Source: Microbulbifer aggregans
GTDB taxonomy: Bacteria; Pseudomonadota; Gammaproteobacteria; Pseudomonadales; Cellvibrionaceae
Reading direction: 5' to 3'
NCBI RefSeq assembly: GCF_020524005.1
Contig: NZ_JAIVKK010000003.1
Location: 558,001 to 622,000, forward strand
Length of the DNA: 64,000 nucleotides
Part shown: one piece after another, positions 1-7,334 of the stretch
Layout: each line of letters starts with the position of its first letter
Position numbering within the stretch: position 1 is the first letter of the stretch
Notes under the pieces: generated by a model
What the model was told of the DNA's origin: nothing
Seen by the model: the letters and a program-made list of their open reading frames with translations, nothing else
Databases searched by the model: none
Position numbers and translations under genes: made by a program

Positions 1-126
1 AGCATGAACGGGTTCAAGCTGGGCCTGGCTGTGGATAACCTCGCCGACGAGGAATACCGCGTGGCCTTCCAGCAACTGTATATGCCCGGCCGCAACATTA
101 AACTTTCCGCCAGCTACCGCTTTTAA
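1..126 (+). CDS. TonB-dependent receptor, C-terminal end only
   Basis: The open frame enters from the left edge and codes for 41 residues before a TAA stop. The piece has the look of the last beta strands of a TonB-dependent outer-membrane receptor: a VDNLADEEYR turn, typical of the penultimate strand of these barrels, and a terminal aromatic strand ending in SYRF. The two following genes are hutX and hutZ homologues, so a heme or hemoprotein receptor is the likely identity; that substrate is inferred from context only. The rest of the gene lies outside the window. Confidence 0.8.
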   Translation, partial: SMNGFKLGLAVDNLADEEYRVAFQQLYMPGRNIKLSASYRF

Positions 127-176
127 ACTCGTTTAAACCGACAACAAGCGGAGCATAAAACCAGCAGCTCGCACGT

Positions 177-369
177 GGCGCCAGTGGGGATGTTCTGGCA
201 AACGATTGCCGACGAGGTTGTTTGCCAGGACATCACCACTGGCGCCACCCCCGGTCAATACGCCCTGCACATCGATGGTGCTGCGCTGGAACACGTACTA
301 CGCACGGCGCCGGACCAGCGGGGCCATTGCGCAAACAACCTTATCGGCAATCGTTTGCGCAATGGCCCC
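177..369. repeat. Pair of long intergenic hairpins with complementary loops
   Basis: This lies between the receptor and hutX. Hairpin 1 has arms at 177-203 and 220-246 (25 of 27 positions pair). Hairpin 2 has perfect 17-base arms at 320-336 and 353-369. Both loops are 16 bases long (204-219 and 337-352). Each loop is the reverse complement of the other at 14 of 16 positions, and both stems close with the same CAAAC/GTTTG pairs. The whole is therefore an inverted duplication of a hairpin, like a REP doublet. No transposase gene lies nearby. The hairpins do not carry the RYYYAAC core of integron attC sites. Confidence 0.75.
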
Positions 370-418
370 CACTACTCCGGCTTACTCTGTGCTAACGACG
401 ATATTTTTAGGATTTTTT

Positions 419-931
419 ATGGGAAATAAGGTTCAGGAATTACTCGCTGCGGAGCCCGGACTTACGCTGGAGCAGATGGCAAAAAGCCTGGAGTGCAGTG
501 TGCAAGCGGTGATCACCGGTCTGCCTGCTGACATGTTCGCACTTGCTGGCAGCGAAGCGGTCTGGCAACTGATTGAAGAATTGCCGGACTGGGGCAAGGT
601 CACCGTGATCGTGCAGAACGAGGGCTCGGTCTTCGAGTTCAAGGGTGAATTCCCCAAGGGCAGCATTGCCCACGGTTACTACAACTTTATGCACCACAAG
701 AATCCGTTTCACGGCCACCTGCTGGTAGACGGGTTAACCGCCGTTGCCTTCGTCAGCAAGCCACACCGTGGCGCAGAGAGCCACTCCATGGTCTTCCTGT
801 CCCCGGCGGGCAACTGCGTATTCAAAGTTTTTCTTGGTCGTGATGCCGAGCGCAAATTGATCCCGGGGCAGCTGGCGCGATTCCAACAACTCAAGCAGCA
901 GCTGGGCACTGCTGCGGCCGAAAACACCTGA
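419..931 (+). CDS. hutX: HutX/HuvX family heme utilization protein
   Basis: A 170-residue cytoplasmic protein of the HutX family, which binds heme and in Vibrio hands it to the HutZ heme-degrading enzyme. The frame is open farther upstream, but that part crosses the hairpin repeat. The ATG at 419 has an AGGA ribosome site at 409-412 and matches the family's short N-terminus (helix-turn-helix-like start, then the beta-rich fold). A conserved block with YYNFMHHKNPFHGHLL supplies several histidines. hutZ follows after 15 bases, so the two form an operon. hutW, the usual third member, is not present here. Family assignment is firm; the heme-delivery role rests on homologues. Confidence 0.85.
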   Translation: MGNKVQELLAAEPGLTLEQMAKSLECSVQAVITGLPADMFALAGSEAVWQLIEELPDWGKVTVIVQNEGSVFEFKGEFPKGSIAHGYYNFMHHKNPFHGHLLVDGLTAVAFVSKPHRGAESHSMVFLSPAGNCVFKVFLGRDAERKLIPGQLARFQQLKQQLGTAAAENT

Positions 932-946
932 CAGGGGGAGAGGACC

Positions 947-1525
947 ATGACCGAACAACAAGCCAAACCAACAGAAAACAACGCCATGCCAAAAACCAAC
1001 GACGGCGCCGACCTGGTGGCAGAGGTGCGCGACTTCATCGGCACCCGCAAGCTACTCAACCTCGCCAGCCTCACCCCCGAGGGGCTGCCTCACGCCAGCA
1101 CCGCGCCGTTTCTGGCCGCCGATGGCAACTTTTACCTGTTTATCTCCGATCTTTCTGAGCATGCAGCCAACCTGAAAGCTAACTGTAAGGCTTCTGTGAT
1201 ATTTAATGCAGATGAGGCGGAAACCAAGCAGGCATTTGCGCGCTTGCGGGTGACCTTCAACGTCGATGCCGGCCTGATCGGTCGCGAAGTGCCACTGTGG
1301 CAGACGCGGCTTGAGCAGATGCGGGAAAAATTCGGGCCGGTCATTGACCACCTGAAAAACCTGGAAGACTTCCACCTGTTTGAGCTGAAACCCAGCGGCG
1401 GACGCTATGTAAAAGGTTTCGGCCAGGCCTACGCCCTGGAAGGATTGGAAAAGCAGGTCGCGCTGCACCTGAAAGATGGCCACCGCGAAAAGGGATCTGA
1501 TACACCGCTAAAAAACGCAGGCTGA
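947..1525 (+). CDS. hutZ: HugZ/HutZ family heme oxygenase-like protein
   Basis: A 192-residue protein of the pyridoxamine-phosphate-oxidase-like split-barrel fold, HugZ/HutZ branch, which opens the heme ring to release iron. The N-terminal 20 residues look disordered. The split barrel begins near VAEVRDFIGTRKLLNLASL and contains the family-typical ASTAPF stretch and a C-terminal GGRYVKGFGQAY block, where HugZ-type enzymes contribute the heme-side residues. The ATG is preceded by GGGGAGAGG. It sits 15 bases after hutX, consistent with co-transcription and with iron acquisition from heme taken up by the receptor at the left edge. Activity is inferred from family and context. Confidence 0.85.
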   Translation: MTEQQAKPTENNAMPKTNDGADLVAEVRDFIGTRKLLNLASLTPEGLPHASTAPFLAADGNFYLFISDLSEHAANLKANCKASVIFNADEAETKQAFARLRVTFNVDAGLIGREVPLWQTRLEQMREKFGPVIDHLKNLEDFHLFELKPSGGRYVKGFGQAYALEGLEKQVALHLKDGHREKGSDTPLKNAG

Positions 1526-1694
1526 TCGCACAACGCTTGCACCGGTTTCCGCCCTGCGCCTCCTGCCTTAGCGGCAGGGGGCTGATCACTGCAACATATT
1601 TGTCACCAGTCTTTAACCATTCTGTTGCTAAGGTTGCGAGCATCGCCCACCAAGGGACGATGTAAATCACAACAAAGAATCAGGGGGCACAACC

Positions 1695-2117
1695 GTGCGA
1701 CTCACTATCAAGCCGATGGTTGCTTTCGTAGCAACCGGCCTCAGCGCGCTGTTACTTGGCGCCTGTGCATCCAACCCGACAGAAACCATTTCCGTACGCG
1801 GTACCGTGCTGGAAGAGGACGGCAAGTACTACCTGCAAAGCGCAGACAGCAAATACTTCCTGAACTCCATGCCGCAATTACGCTACGGCCGCTATGTGGG
1901 CAAGACCCTGGCAATCGAAGGCGAGATTCCCAACCAGTGCACACAGGTCTGGGACGACGCTATCATTCGTGTCGGCAACGATTCCGAACTGGTAGACCTG
2001 AACAAGGTCGACTGGTCCCAGTGTATTGCCGCGGAAAAAGTGCACCTGGTTACTGCCCAGGGCGAACAGCAGGTATACGACTGGGAAAAAATCGAACTGG
2101 AAGATTACTTCTTCTGA
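1695..2117 (+). CDS. Small outer-membrane lipoprotein of unknown function
   Basis: A 140-residue predicted lipoprotein with a GTG start preceded by AGGGGG. Residues 1-24 form a lipoprotein signal ending in the lipobox LLGAC, so the mature protein begins at the cysteine; the residues after it (A, S, N) suggest outer-membrane sorting. The mature part is short and beta-rich: a VRGTVLEEDGKYYL strand pair, then KTLAIEGEI and KVHLVTAQG, possibly a small OB-like barrel, with two further cysteines. I do not recognise the family. It stands alone between hutZ (170 bases upstream) and the hemerythrin gene. Confidence 0.75.
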   Translation: MRLTIKPMVAFVATGLSALLLGACASNPTETISVRGTVLEEDGKYYLQSADSKYFLNSMPQLRYGRYVGKTLAIEGEIPNQCTQVWDDAIIRVGNDSELVDLNKVDWSQCIAAEKVHLVTAQGEQQVYDWEKIELEDYFF

Positions 2118-2180
2118 TTTGTAATTTTACCCGCCAAAAATACCATTTTACTTACCGCAGTATTTCTCCTTTTGGCGCAA

Positions 2181-2204
2181 GCCACAGCACCACTCTGCTG
2201 TGGC
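2181..2204 (+). terminator. Hairpin after the lipoprotein gene
   Basis: A perfect 9-base inverted repeat (GCCACAGCA and TGCTGTGGC) with a 6-base loop lies 63 bases after the lipoprotein stop and abuts the FNR box. There is no T tract, so termination is possible but not convincing. Confidence 0.3.
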
Positions 2205-2218
2205 TTGATCCACATCAA
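2205..2218 (+). promoter_or_regulatory. FNR box upstream of the hemerythrin gene
   Basis: The sequence TTGATCCACATCAA is a perfect match to the FNR/ANR consensus TTGAT-N4-ATCAA. Its centre is about 72 bases before the hemerythrin ATG, which fits class II activation if transcription starts near 2253. The cognate regulator gene is the next gene but one. Confidence 0.85.
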
Positions 2219-2283
2219 GCGCTTTGCCTCGCAACACACCAGAATGTAGATGCACATAATCAGTCTCAGTCAAGGAGCGCGAT

Positions 2284-2862
2284 ATGAATGGCATCTACTG
2301 GCAGCTTTGCGATGACCACAAGCACATGCAGAAACTGCTCGATGTTTTCGAGAACCTGCTGCAACAGCTGGGCAAGCGCGAGCGCGATCCCGCAACGCTG
2401 ACTCTGATCCTTGACGCCCTGGATTACTTCTCCGTTTACCCGGATCAATGGCACCACCCGGTGGAAGACCTCGTATTCGAGCGCCTGCTCGGCAAGCCGA
2501 TCGATATACGCGACGTGGTCGACACCGTGCTGCGGGAGCACCAGGCGATCGCCGCGGCCACTCGCCGTATGAACACACTGTTTTATGCGGTCGCCAACGA
2601 TGCGGCGGTAGAAAGGGAAAAACTGTTTGGCGCTGCGCGGGAATACATCGAGCTGCAGCGCCAGCACCTGAAAAAAGAAAATGAAATTTTGCTGCCGCTA
2701 GTGGCTCAGTACCTGAGTGCCGCAGACTGGGAAGAAATCGGCTTGCAGCTGGACGAAAAAGAAAGCGTGCATTTTCACCAGGGGGTCAAGCGGATTTATG
2801 AAGCCCTACTGGAAAATCTCACCGAACCCACCAAGGTTATCGCTATGCCCATGGCCAGCTAA
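2284..2862 (+). CDS. Hemerythrin HHE-domain protein
   Basis: A 192-residue soluble helical protein of the hemerythrin-like HHE family, which binds a non-heme di-iron site and can sense or scavenge oxygen or nitric oxide. The metal-ligand pattern is visible: H in DDHKH near residue 12, the WHHPVED block near 60, EHQ near 89 and QRQHLKKENEILLP near 125. The ATG has an AAGGAG ribosome site 7 bases upstream. A perfect FNR box lies in the promoter, so the gene is probably induced at low oxygen. Its neighbour is the FNR gene, convergent. A role in nitric oxide or oxygen protection is inferred, as for YtfE-like relatives. Confidence 0.85.
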   Translation: MNGIYWQLCDDHKHMQKLLDVFENLLQQLGKRERDPATLTLILDALDYFSVYPDQWHHPVEDLVFERLLGKPIDIRDVVDTVLREHQAIAAATRRMNTLFYAVANDAAVEREKLFGAAREYIELQRQHLKKENEILLPLVAQYLSAADWEEIGLQLDEKESVHFHQGVKRIYEALLENLTEPTKVIAMPMAS

Positions 2863-2917
2863 TAAGCTGGCCATTCTGCACTGAGCCTTTTCAGTGGAGC
2901 GAAGGGTGTGTTGTGGA

Positions 2918-3643
2918 TCAGTTTTCGTAACTGCAGTGGGTGCCCGCCAGTTCGCTGAGGGCAATCAAATCGAGAATGGTAACCGCGCGCCCCTGAACCT
3001 TGATCAGTCCCTGTTTCTGGAAACGGGAAATCAGGCGGCTGACGGTTTCTGCGGTAAGACCGAGATAGTTGGCAATATCGGTGCGCGGCATCGACAGTAC
3101 AAACTCACTGGCGGAGTAGCCTCGACGTGCATAGCGGCTGGAAATATTCAGCAGCAGCGCCGCCAGGCGCATATCCGCCGAGCGCTTGCCGAGCAGCAGG
3201 AGTACGTCGTTTTCCTGCTTCAGCTCTTCGGAAAAAATAGTGTAAATCTGTTTCTGCAGTGCCGGAACTTGCTGGGCCAGGCCTTCGAGCTGGTTGAATG
3301 GCAATACGCACACACTGCTGTCTTCGAGTGCCTCGGCGTAGCTGGGGTGAGCATGGCCACTGTAGCCATCCAGGCCCAGCAATTCGCCCGGCAGGGCAAA
3401 GTGAGTAACCTGGGTATCGCCGTCCGCGCCGATCACCACAGATTTGAAACTGCCGGAGCGGATCGCATAAAGATTGGAGAAGGAATCACCTGCGCGAAAC
3501 AGTACGTCCCCCGCTTTGAGAATTTTCTTTTTACGCGTAACCTGCTCCAGGCGCTGGATATCTTCATCAGCCAGGCCCACGGGCAGGCACAGTCTTCTGA
3601 CCGAGCAATTGCCACAACTGACTGCTGAAGAGTTCTCTTTCAT
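2918..3643 (-). CDS. fnr: FNR/ANR-type oxygen-sensing transcriptional regulator
   Basis: A 241-residue Crp/Fnr-family regulator of the oxygen-sensing FNR class. N-terminal cysteines C10, C13 and C19 plus C112 in the sensor domain match the four ligands of the [4Fe-4S] cluster (E. coli pattern C-x2-C-x5-C and a fourth Cys near 122). The cAMP-type beta barrel spans about residues 25-140, followed by a dimerisation helix and a C-terminal helix-turn-helix with the E-TVSR recognition helix that reads TTGAT. The frame is open for 20 more codons, but the ATG at 3643 starts the protein where the family does. Likely targets in view are the hemerythrin gene, hemN and ompW. No FNR box lies at its own promoter. 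Confidence 0.93.
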   Translation of the reverse strand: MKENSSAVSCGNCSVRRLCLPVGLADEDIQRLEQVTRKKKILKAGDVLFRAGDSFSNLYAIRSGSFKSVVIGADGDTQVTHFALPGELLGLDGYSGHAHPSYAEALEDSSVCVLPFNQLEGLAQQVPALQKQIYTIFSEELKQENDVLLLLGKRSADMRLAALLLNISSRYARRGYSASEFVLSMPRTDIANYLGLTAETVSRLISRFQKQGLIKVQGRAVTILDLIALSELAGTHCSYEN

Positions 3644-3771
3644 TTTCGATCTACGCCGCGTTCCAGTCTTCAAAACTGCGGCCGATTGTATCCCCATCCC
3701 CAATTTAAAGCACCCGCTCTGTCAAAAACCCGAAAAAAGAGAATTATTTCCTCTGAATTAGAACGTCCGCG

Positions 3772-5178
3772 TCAAAGCACCCGCGAATAGGTCGCATTGG
3801 TCTCTGCGCCGTGCAGATAGGCATCGAACGCCGCGGCGGCATTGCGCAGGAACCAGCGTCCGCGCTCAGTGACGTGAAGGTCAGTTGCGCTGTCGCGCAG
3901 CAGACCGTCGTCGAACATTGGCTGCAGCCGCGCCATATCGTCACGGAAATATTGCCCGAACGGCACGCCAGCGCGCGCCTCCAGCGCCTGTTTACTGACC
4001 CTGAGGTGACACATCAACTCCATGATCAGCCACTGGCGCAGGCGGTCGTCGTCATTCAGCTGCCATCCGCGGCAGATGGCCTCACCGCGCTCGGTAATAG
4101 CGGCGGCGTACTCTTTAAGGCTGTGCTGGTTCTGCCAGTAGCCGTCGCGACTGTAGCTGATGGCGGAAGCGCCCAGACCGACCAGTGCGTCAGCCGGCAT
4201 CAGGGTATAGCCCTGGAAATTACGCGCCAGGCGCCCTTCCTGCGCCGCCAGCGCCAGACTGTCGTCCGGGCGCGCGAAGTGGTCCATACCGAGGAATTGA
4301 TACCCTGCCTCAGTCAAGCGCTGGGTCGCAGCCAGCTGCATCGCTATCTTGGCAGATGGCGATGGAATCAGGTCGGTATCGATCAGGCGCTGGGCCTTAA
4401 AGCGGTGCGGCAGATGCGCATAGTGATAGAGGGCTATCCGATCCGGTGCCAGCTCCAACACTTTATCCACAGTGCGCTCCAGGCTTTCCACATTCTGGCC
4501 CGGCAGCCCATAAATCAGGTCGTAGGAAATGGAGCCAAATCCACGGTCACGTGCCCGCTCGGTCAGTTCCTGTACCTGTTCGGCGGTGCACACCCGGTTG
4601 ACCGCCTGTTGCACTTCCGGATTGAAGTCCTGAATGCCGAGGCTCAGGCGATTGAAACCGAGGCTACGCAGGGTATCCAAGGTTTCCGGCTCCAGCGTGC
4701 GCGGATCCGCCTCTACGCTGTACTCCACATCCTCGCCCGCGCGCAGATCAAAGATTTCGCCGAGGCCATTGACCAGGCGCTGCAGATCCGAATCGCTCAG
4801 GAACGTCGGCGTACCACCACCCAGGTGCAACTGTATAACCGGCGCCCTGGCGACCCGGTCGCGATACCACTGGGCCTCACGCAATACATTTTCCAGGTAG
4901 CTGGATGCCAGCCCGTATTGCTGGGTGATGACCTTGTTGCAGGCGCAGAAGTAGCAAAGTGAGCGGCAAAAAGGGATATGCACGTACAGCGAAAGGGTTT
5001 TCACCTGCTGCAGCGCAGCCCAGGGTTCTGCCCCCTCGAGAGGCCCAAATCGATCCGCAGTGGGATAGGACGTATAGCGCGGGCACGGACCGGCATAACG
5101 GGCCAGCAGTTCCTGTGAGAGCCCCGGTGAATCCGGTTTGAGTGGAGTGGGAATTGCGCTATCGCAATGAATGGCCAT
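3772..5178 (-). CDS. hemN: Oxygen-independent coproporphyrinogen III dehydrogenase
   Basis: A 468-residue radical-SAM enzyme that decarboxylates coproporphyrinogen III to protoporphyrinogen IX without oxygen, a step of heme synthesis under anoxia. The PRYTSYPT signature of true HemN is at residues 33-40. The cluster ligands are C71, C75 and C78 with a further C80 (C-x3-C-x2-C-x-C), and a GGGTPT SAM-binding motif follows. Length and the C-terminal HemN domain match the genuine enzyme rather than HemW. A perfect FNR box sits about 85 bases before the start. It follows fnr in the same orientation but has its own promoter. Confidence 0.95.
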   Translation of the reverse strand: MAIHCDSAIPTPLKPDSPGLSQELLARYAGPCPRYTSYPTADRFGPLEGAEPWAALQQVKTLSLYVHIPFCRSLCYFCACNKVITQQYGLASSYLENVLREAQWYRDRVARAPVIQLHLGGGTPTFLSDSDLQRLVNGLGEIFDLRAGEDVEYSVEADPRTLEPETLDTLRSLGFNRLSLGIQDFNPEVQQAVNRVCTAEQVQELTERARDRGFGSISYDLIYGLPGQNVESLERTVDKVLELAPDRIALYHYAHLPHRFKAQRLIDTDLIPSPSAKIAMQLAATQRLTEAGYQFLGMDHFARPDDSLALAAQEGRLARNFQGYTLMPADALVGLGASAISYSRDGYWQNQHSLKEYAAAITERGEAICRGWQLNDDDRLRQWLIMELMCHLRVSKQALEARAGVPFGQYFRDDMARLQPMFDDGLLRDSATDLHVTERGRWFLRNAAAAFDAYLHGAETNATYSRVL

Positions 5179-5247
5179 CTGCGGAGAACCTCTGGTCCTG
5201 AATTCTGATCGGGTGAGCGGATTGGGGAAAATTACCTGCAGAACCGC

Positions 5248-5280
5248 TGCCGGCGCTTGATCTCGATCAAACGCCGGCAG
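5248..5280 (-). promoter_or_regulatory. FNR box inside a hairpin upstream of hemN
   Basis: TTGATCTCGATCAA at 5257-5270 is a perfect FNR consensus. It is flanked by a 9-base inverted repeat, CTGCCGGCG at 5248-5256 and CGCCGGCAG at 5272-5280. The box is therefore the loop of a potential hairpin between the end of ompW and the start of hemN. The stem may act in ompW transcript termination while the box activates hemN. A run CTTTTAAT follows the stem on the plus strand only. Confidence 0.85.
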
Positions 5281-5340
5281 CTTTTAATTACGACTTCCAA
5301 CGAAGACTTCCCTGAATCCGTGGAAAACTCCCGCTGTGCC

Positions 5341-6030
5341 TCAGAAGCGGTAGCCGAAGCCGGCGGTATAGACCAGCGGGTCCAGCTCTACATTGGCAGT
5401 CACCCTGCCCACGCCAGGTACATCGACTTTGGCCTTGGTGTCGATATCCATCCACCACACCGCGAGATTGAACAGCCAGCGCTGGTCCGCGCCAAAGGCG
5501 ACATCCACGCCGGCCTCCGCGGCAACGCCGGTGGAATTTTTCAGGGAAAGTTCTGCGTCACCGGTGGCACCCAGAGTCGCGAAAATATCATTGGCAGCAC
5601 CGCTGACTTTTTCGTCGAAGAAGGCGGTGTAGTTAAGACCGAGGCCAAGGTAAGGCTGCACGGCGGAAGTCGATGCCAGCGGGTAGTATTGCAACAACAC
5701 GGTCGGCGGCAGGTGTTTGGTTTCCCCCAGGTCGAAGGTTTCGCCCAACCCCGATACTTTCAGGTCGTGGCGGAACGGTGTAGCCGCAACCACTTCTACA
5801 CCCCAGCGATCACTCAGCATATAAGTCCCGATAAGGCTCAGTGCGGAGCCGTCTTCCACACCCGCAGCGGTACCATCCAGCGTTGCACCACCAAGGCCCA
5901 GCGCACTGGAGCTCACATCCGGGCTCACCGTGGCAACACCACTACGCAGAATAAAATCACCCTCATCGTAAGCAAAAGCAGAACCGGAAACGAAAGCGGC
6001 CAGTGCAATACCAAGTGCCATTTTTTTCAT
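5341..6030 (-). CDS. ompW: OmpW family outer-membrane protein
   Basis: A 229-residue eight-stranded outer-membrane barrel of the OmpW family, a channel for small hydrophobic molecules. Residues 1-20 are a Sec signal (MKKMALGIALAAFVSGSAFA). The mature start YDEGDFILRSGVATVSP is characteristic of OmpW, as are the central HLPPTVLLQYY strand and the last strand ending GFGYRF. The ATG at 6030 is chosen because GGAG lies 6 bases upstream; four codons farther up there is another ATG. The FNR box in its promoter suggests low-oxygen induction, as known for ompW in enterobacteria. A second paralogue lies at 29318-30067. Confidence 0.93.
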   Translation of the reverse strand: MKKMALGIALAAFVSGSAFAYDEGDFILRSGVATVSPDVSSSALGLGGATLDGTAAGVEDGSALSLIGTYMLSDRWGVEVVAATPFRHDLKVSGLGETFDLGETKHLPPTVLLQYYPLASTSAVQPYLGLGLNYTAFFDEKVSGAANDIFATLGATGDAELSLKNSTGVAAEAGVDVAFGADQRWLFNLAVWWMDIDTKAKVDVPGVGRVTANVELDPLVYTAGFGYRF

Positions 6031-6145
6031 GATTATCTCCAATTATAAAATCCTTGCTGTGCTGCTCGTGGACAGGCTTTTAGCGTTATTGGTATCGCGT
6101 TCCATCGAGACCGGTGCAGATTAACCAGCACGCGTCTCCCATCTC

Positions 6146-6159
6146 TTGATTCAAATCAA
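6146..6159 (-). promoter_or_regulatory. FNR box upstream of ompW
   Basis: TTGATTCAAATCAA is a perfect FNR consensus. Its centre is about 122 bases before the ompW ATG, with no other gene between. It is the third such box within 4 kb. Confidence 0.85.
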
Positions 6160-6305
6160 AAGAGTGATGCGTTGCGAAACAGGAAAAAGAAACAGGCAGG
6201 AAAAATGTTGAAAGGAGAGCGGAAACAAGTCGAGGAAACTTTGCGAGGCAACGCAATGCCTGCCCCGCAACCTTTTTTAAAAAGATAATCTTGGTGAAGA
6301 GATAT

Positions 6306-7217
6306 TCAGTTGCCGGCGGGACGGCGGAACAGATTCTGGATACTGGAAAAATCCAGCTGACGGTTACCCGGGTCGCCGCCGTGTAGCTGGTACAGGTTTT
6401 TCGCAAGAGCGCCCAGCGGCGTGGAAGATGCGCTGCCAGCAGCAGTATCCATGGCAAGACCCAGGTCTTTCAGCATCAGTGCCACGGAAAACCCGCCTTC
6501 ATAGTCATGGGAAGCCGGTACATTTTCCATCACACCCGGATAGGGATTGTATTTCTCCAGCGACCAGTTGCCGCCGGAGCTGGCGCACATGATCTCGGAC
6601 AGCACTTTCGGATCCAGCCCGTTGTCCACCCCCATTTGCAAGGCCTCGGCGGTGCCGATCATATGGATCGCAAGCAGCATGTTATTGCAGATTTTGGCCA
6701 CCTGCCCGCTACCGGCCGGGCCAGCGTGGAAGATATTAGCACCCATCGCCGCCAGTACCGGCCGCGCGCGCTCCAATGCTTCCGCCTCACCACCACACAT
6801 AAAGGACAGCGTACCGGCGGCCGCCGCAGCCGTGCCCCCGGAAACCGGCGCATCCAGAGCGGCTATATCGCGCTGCGATGCCGCGGCGACAATCTGGCGT
6901 GCATCGCTGGCGGCAATGGTGGAGCACTCGATCAAAAGCGTTTCAGGCCCCATCACCTGCAAAAGCCCACGCGCGCCGAGGTAGAGCGAACGCACCGCTT
7001 CGCCATTGGGCAGCATGGAAACCACCACATCCGCCCCTTCAATGGCCTCGTGGGCCGAAGCCGCTCTCTGACAGCCGTGGTCAACGGCGCGTCTCAGCAT
7101 CGCTTCCGACAGGTCACAGGCAACCACGGTAAATCCGGCGCGCACAAGGTTCGCGGCCATGGGCCCGCCCATATTTCCCAGGCCGATAAAGGTGATTTTT
7201 TTATTAATCTCATTCAT
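6306..7217 (-). CDS. mmsB: 3-hydroxyisobutyrate dehydrogenase
   Basis: A 303-residue NAD-dependent beta-hydroxyacid dehydrogenase that oxidises 3-hydroxyisobutyrate to methylmalonate semialdehyde in valine breakdown. The Rossmann motif GLGNMGGPMA is at residues 12-21. The substrate-binding DAPVSGGTAAA block is near residue 121, and the catalytic-lysine segment GQVAKICNNMLL near 170 has the Lys in the family position. The ATG has AAGGA upstream. The neighbouring 3-hydroxyisobutyryl-CoA hydrolase, 117 bases upstream on the same strand, makes its substrate, which supports this member of the family over tartronate-semialdehyde or succinate-semialdehyde reductases. Confidence 0.92.
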   Translation of the reverse strand: MNEINKKITFIGLGNMGGPMAANLVRAGFTVVACDLSEAMLRRAVDHGCQRAASAHEAIEGADVVVSMLPNGEAVRSLYLGARGLLQVMGPETLLIECSTIAASDARQIVAAASQRDIAALDAPVSGGTAAAAAGTLSFMCGGEAEALERARPVLAAMGANIFHAGPAGSGQVAKICNNMLLAIHMIGTAEALQMGVDNGLDPKVLSEIMCASSGGNWSLEKYNPYPGVMENVPASHDYEGGFSVALMLKDLGLAMDTAAGSASSTPLGALAKNLYQLHGGDPGNRQLDFSSIQNLFRRPAGN

Positions 7218-7334
7218 TGCTTGCTTCCTTACGTGATCCGTACGTATTTCTTGTTTTTACCCGACTCAATCCGGGCTGCTTATTTTTTGTGACAAGCCAT
7301 TTCAGGTCTTTGTATTGTCTTTGTGCTGCCCTGC

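Noticed and set aside
177-369. Integron attC site in the hairpin pair
   Set aside because: The expected RYYYAAC and GTTRRRY core sites are not present, the loops are complementary rather than variable, and no integrase is near.
206-418. Longer hutX protein beginning at 206
   Set aside because: The added 71 residues are coded by the hairpin repeat, and the ATG at 419 has a ribosome site and the family's normal start.
3811-4962. Open frame of 383 codons opposite hemN
   Set aside because: Shadow of hemN; the hemN motifs on the other strand are unmistakable.
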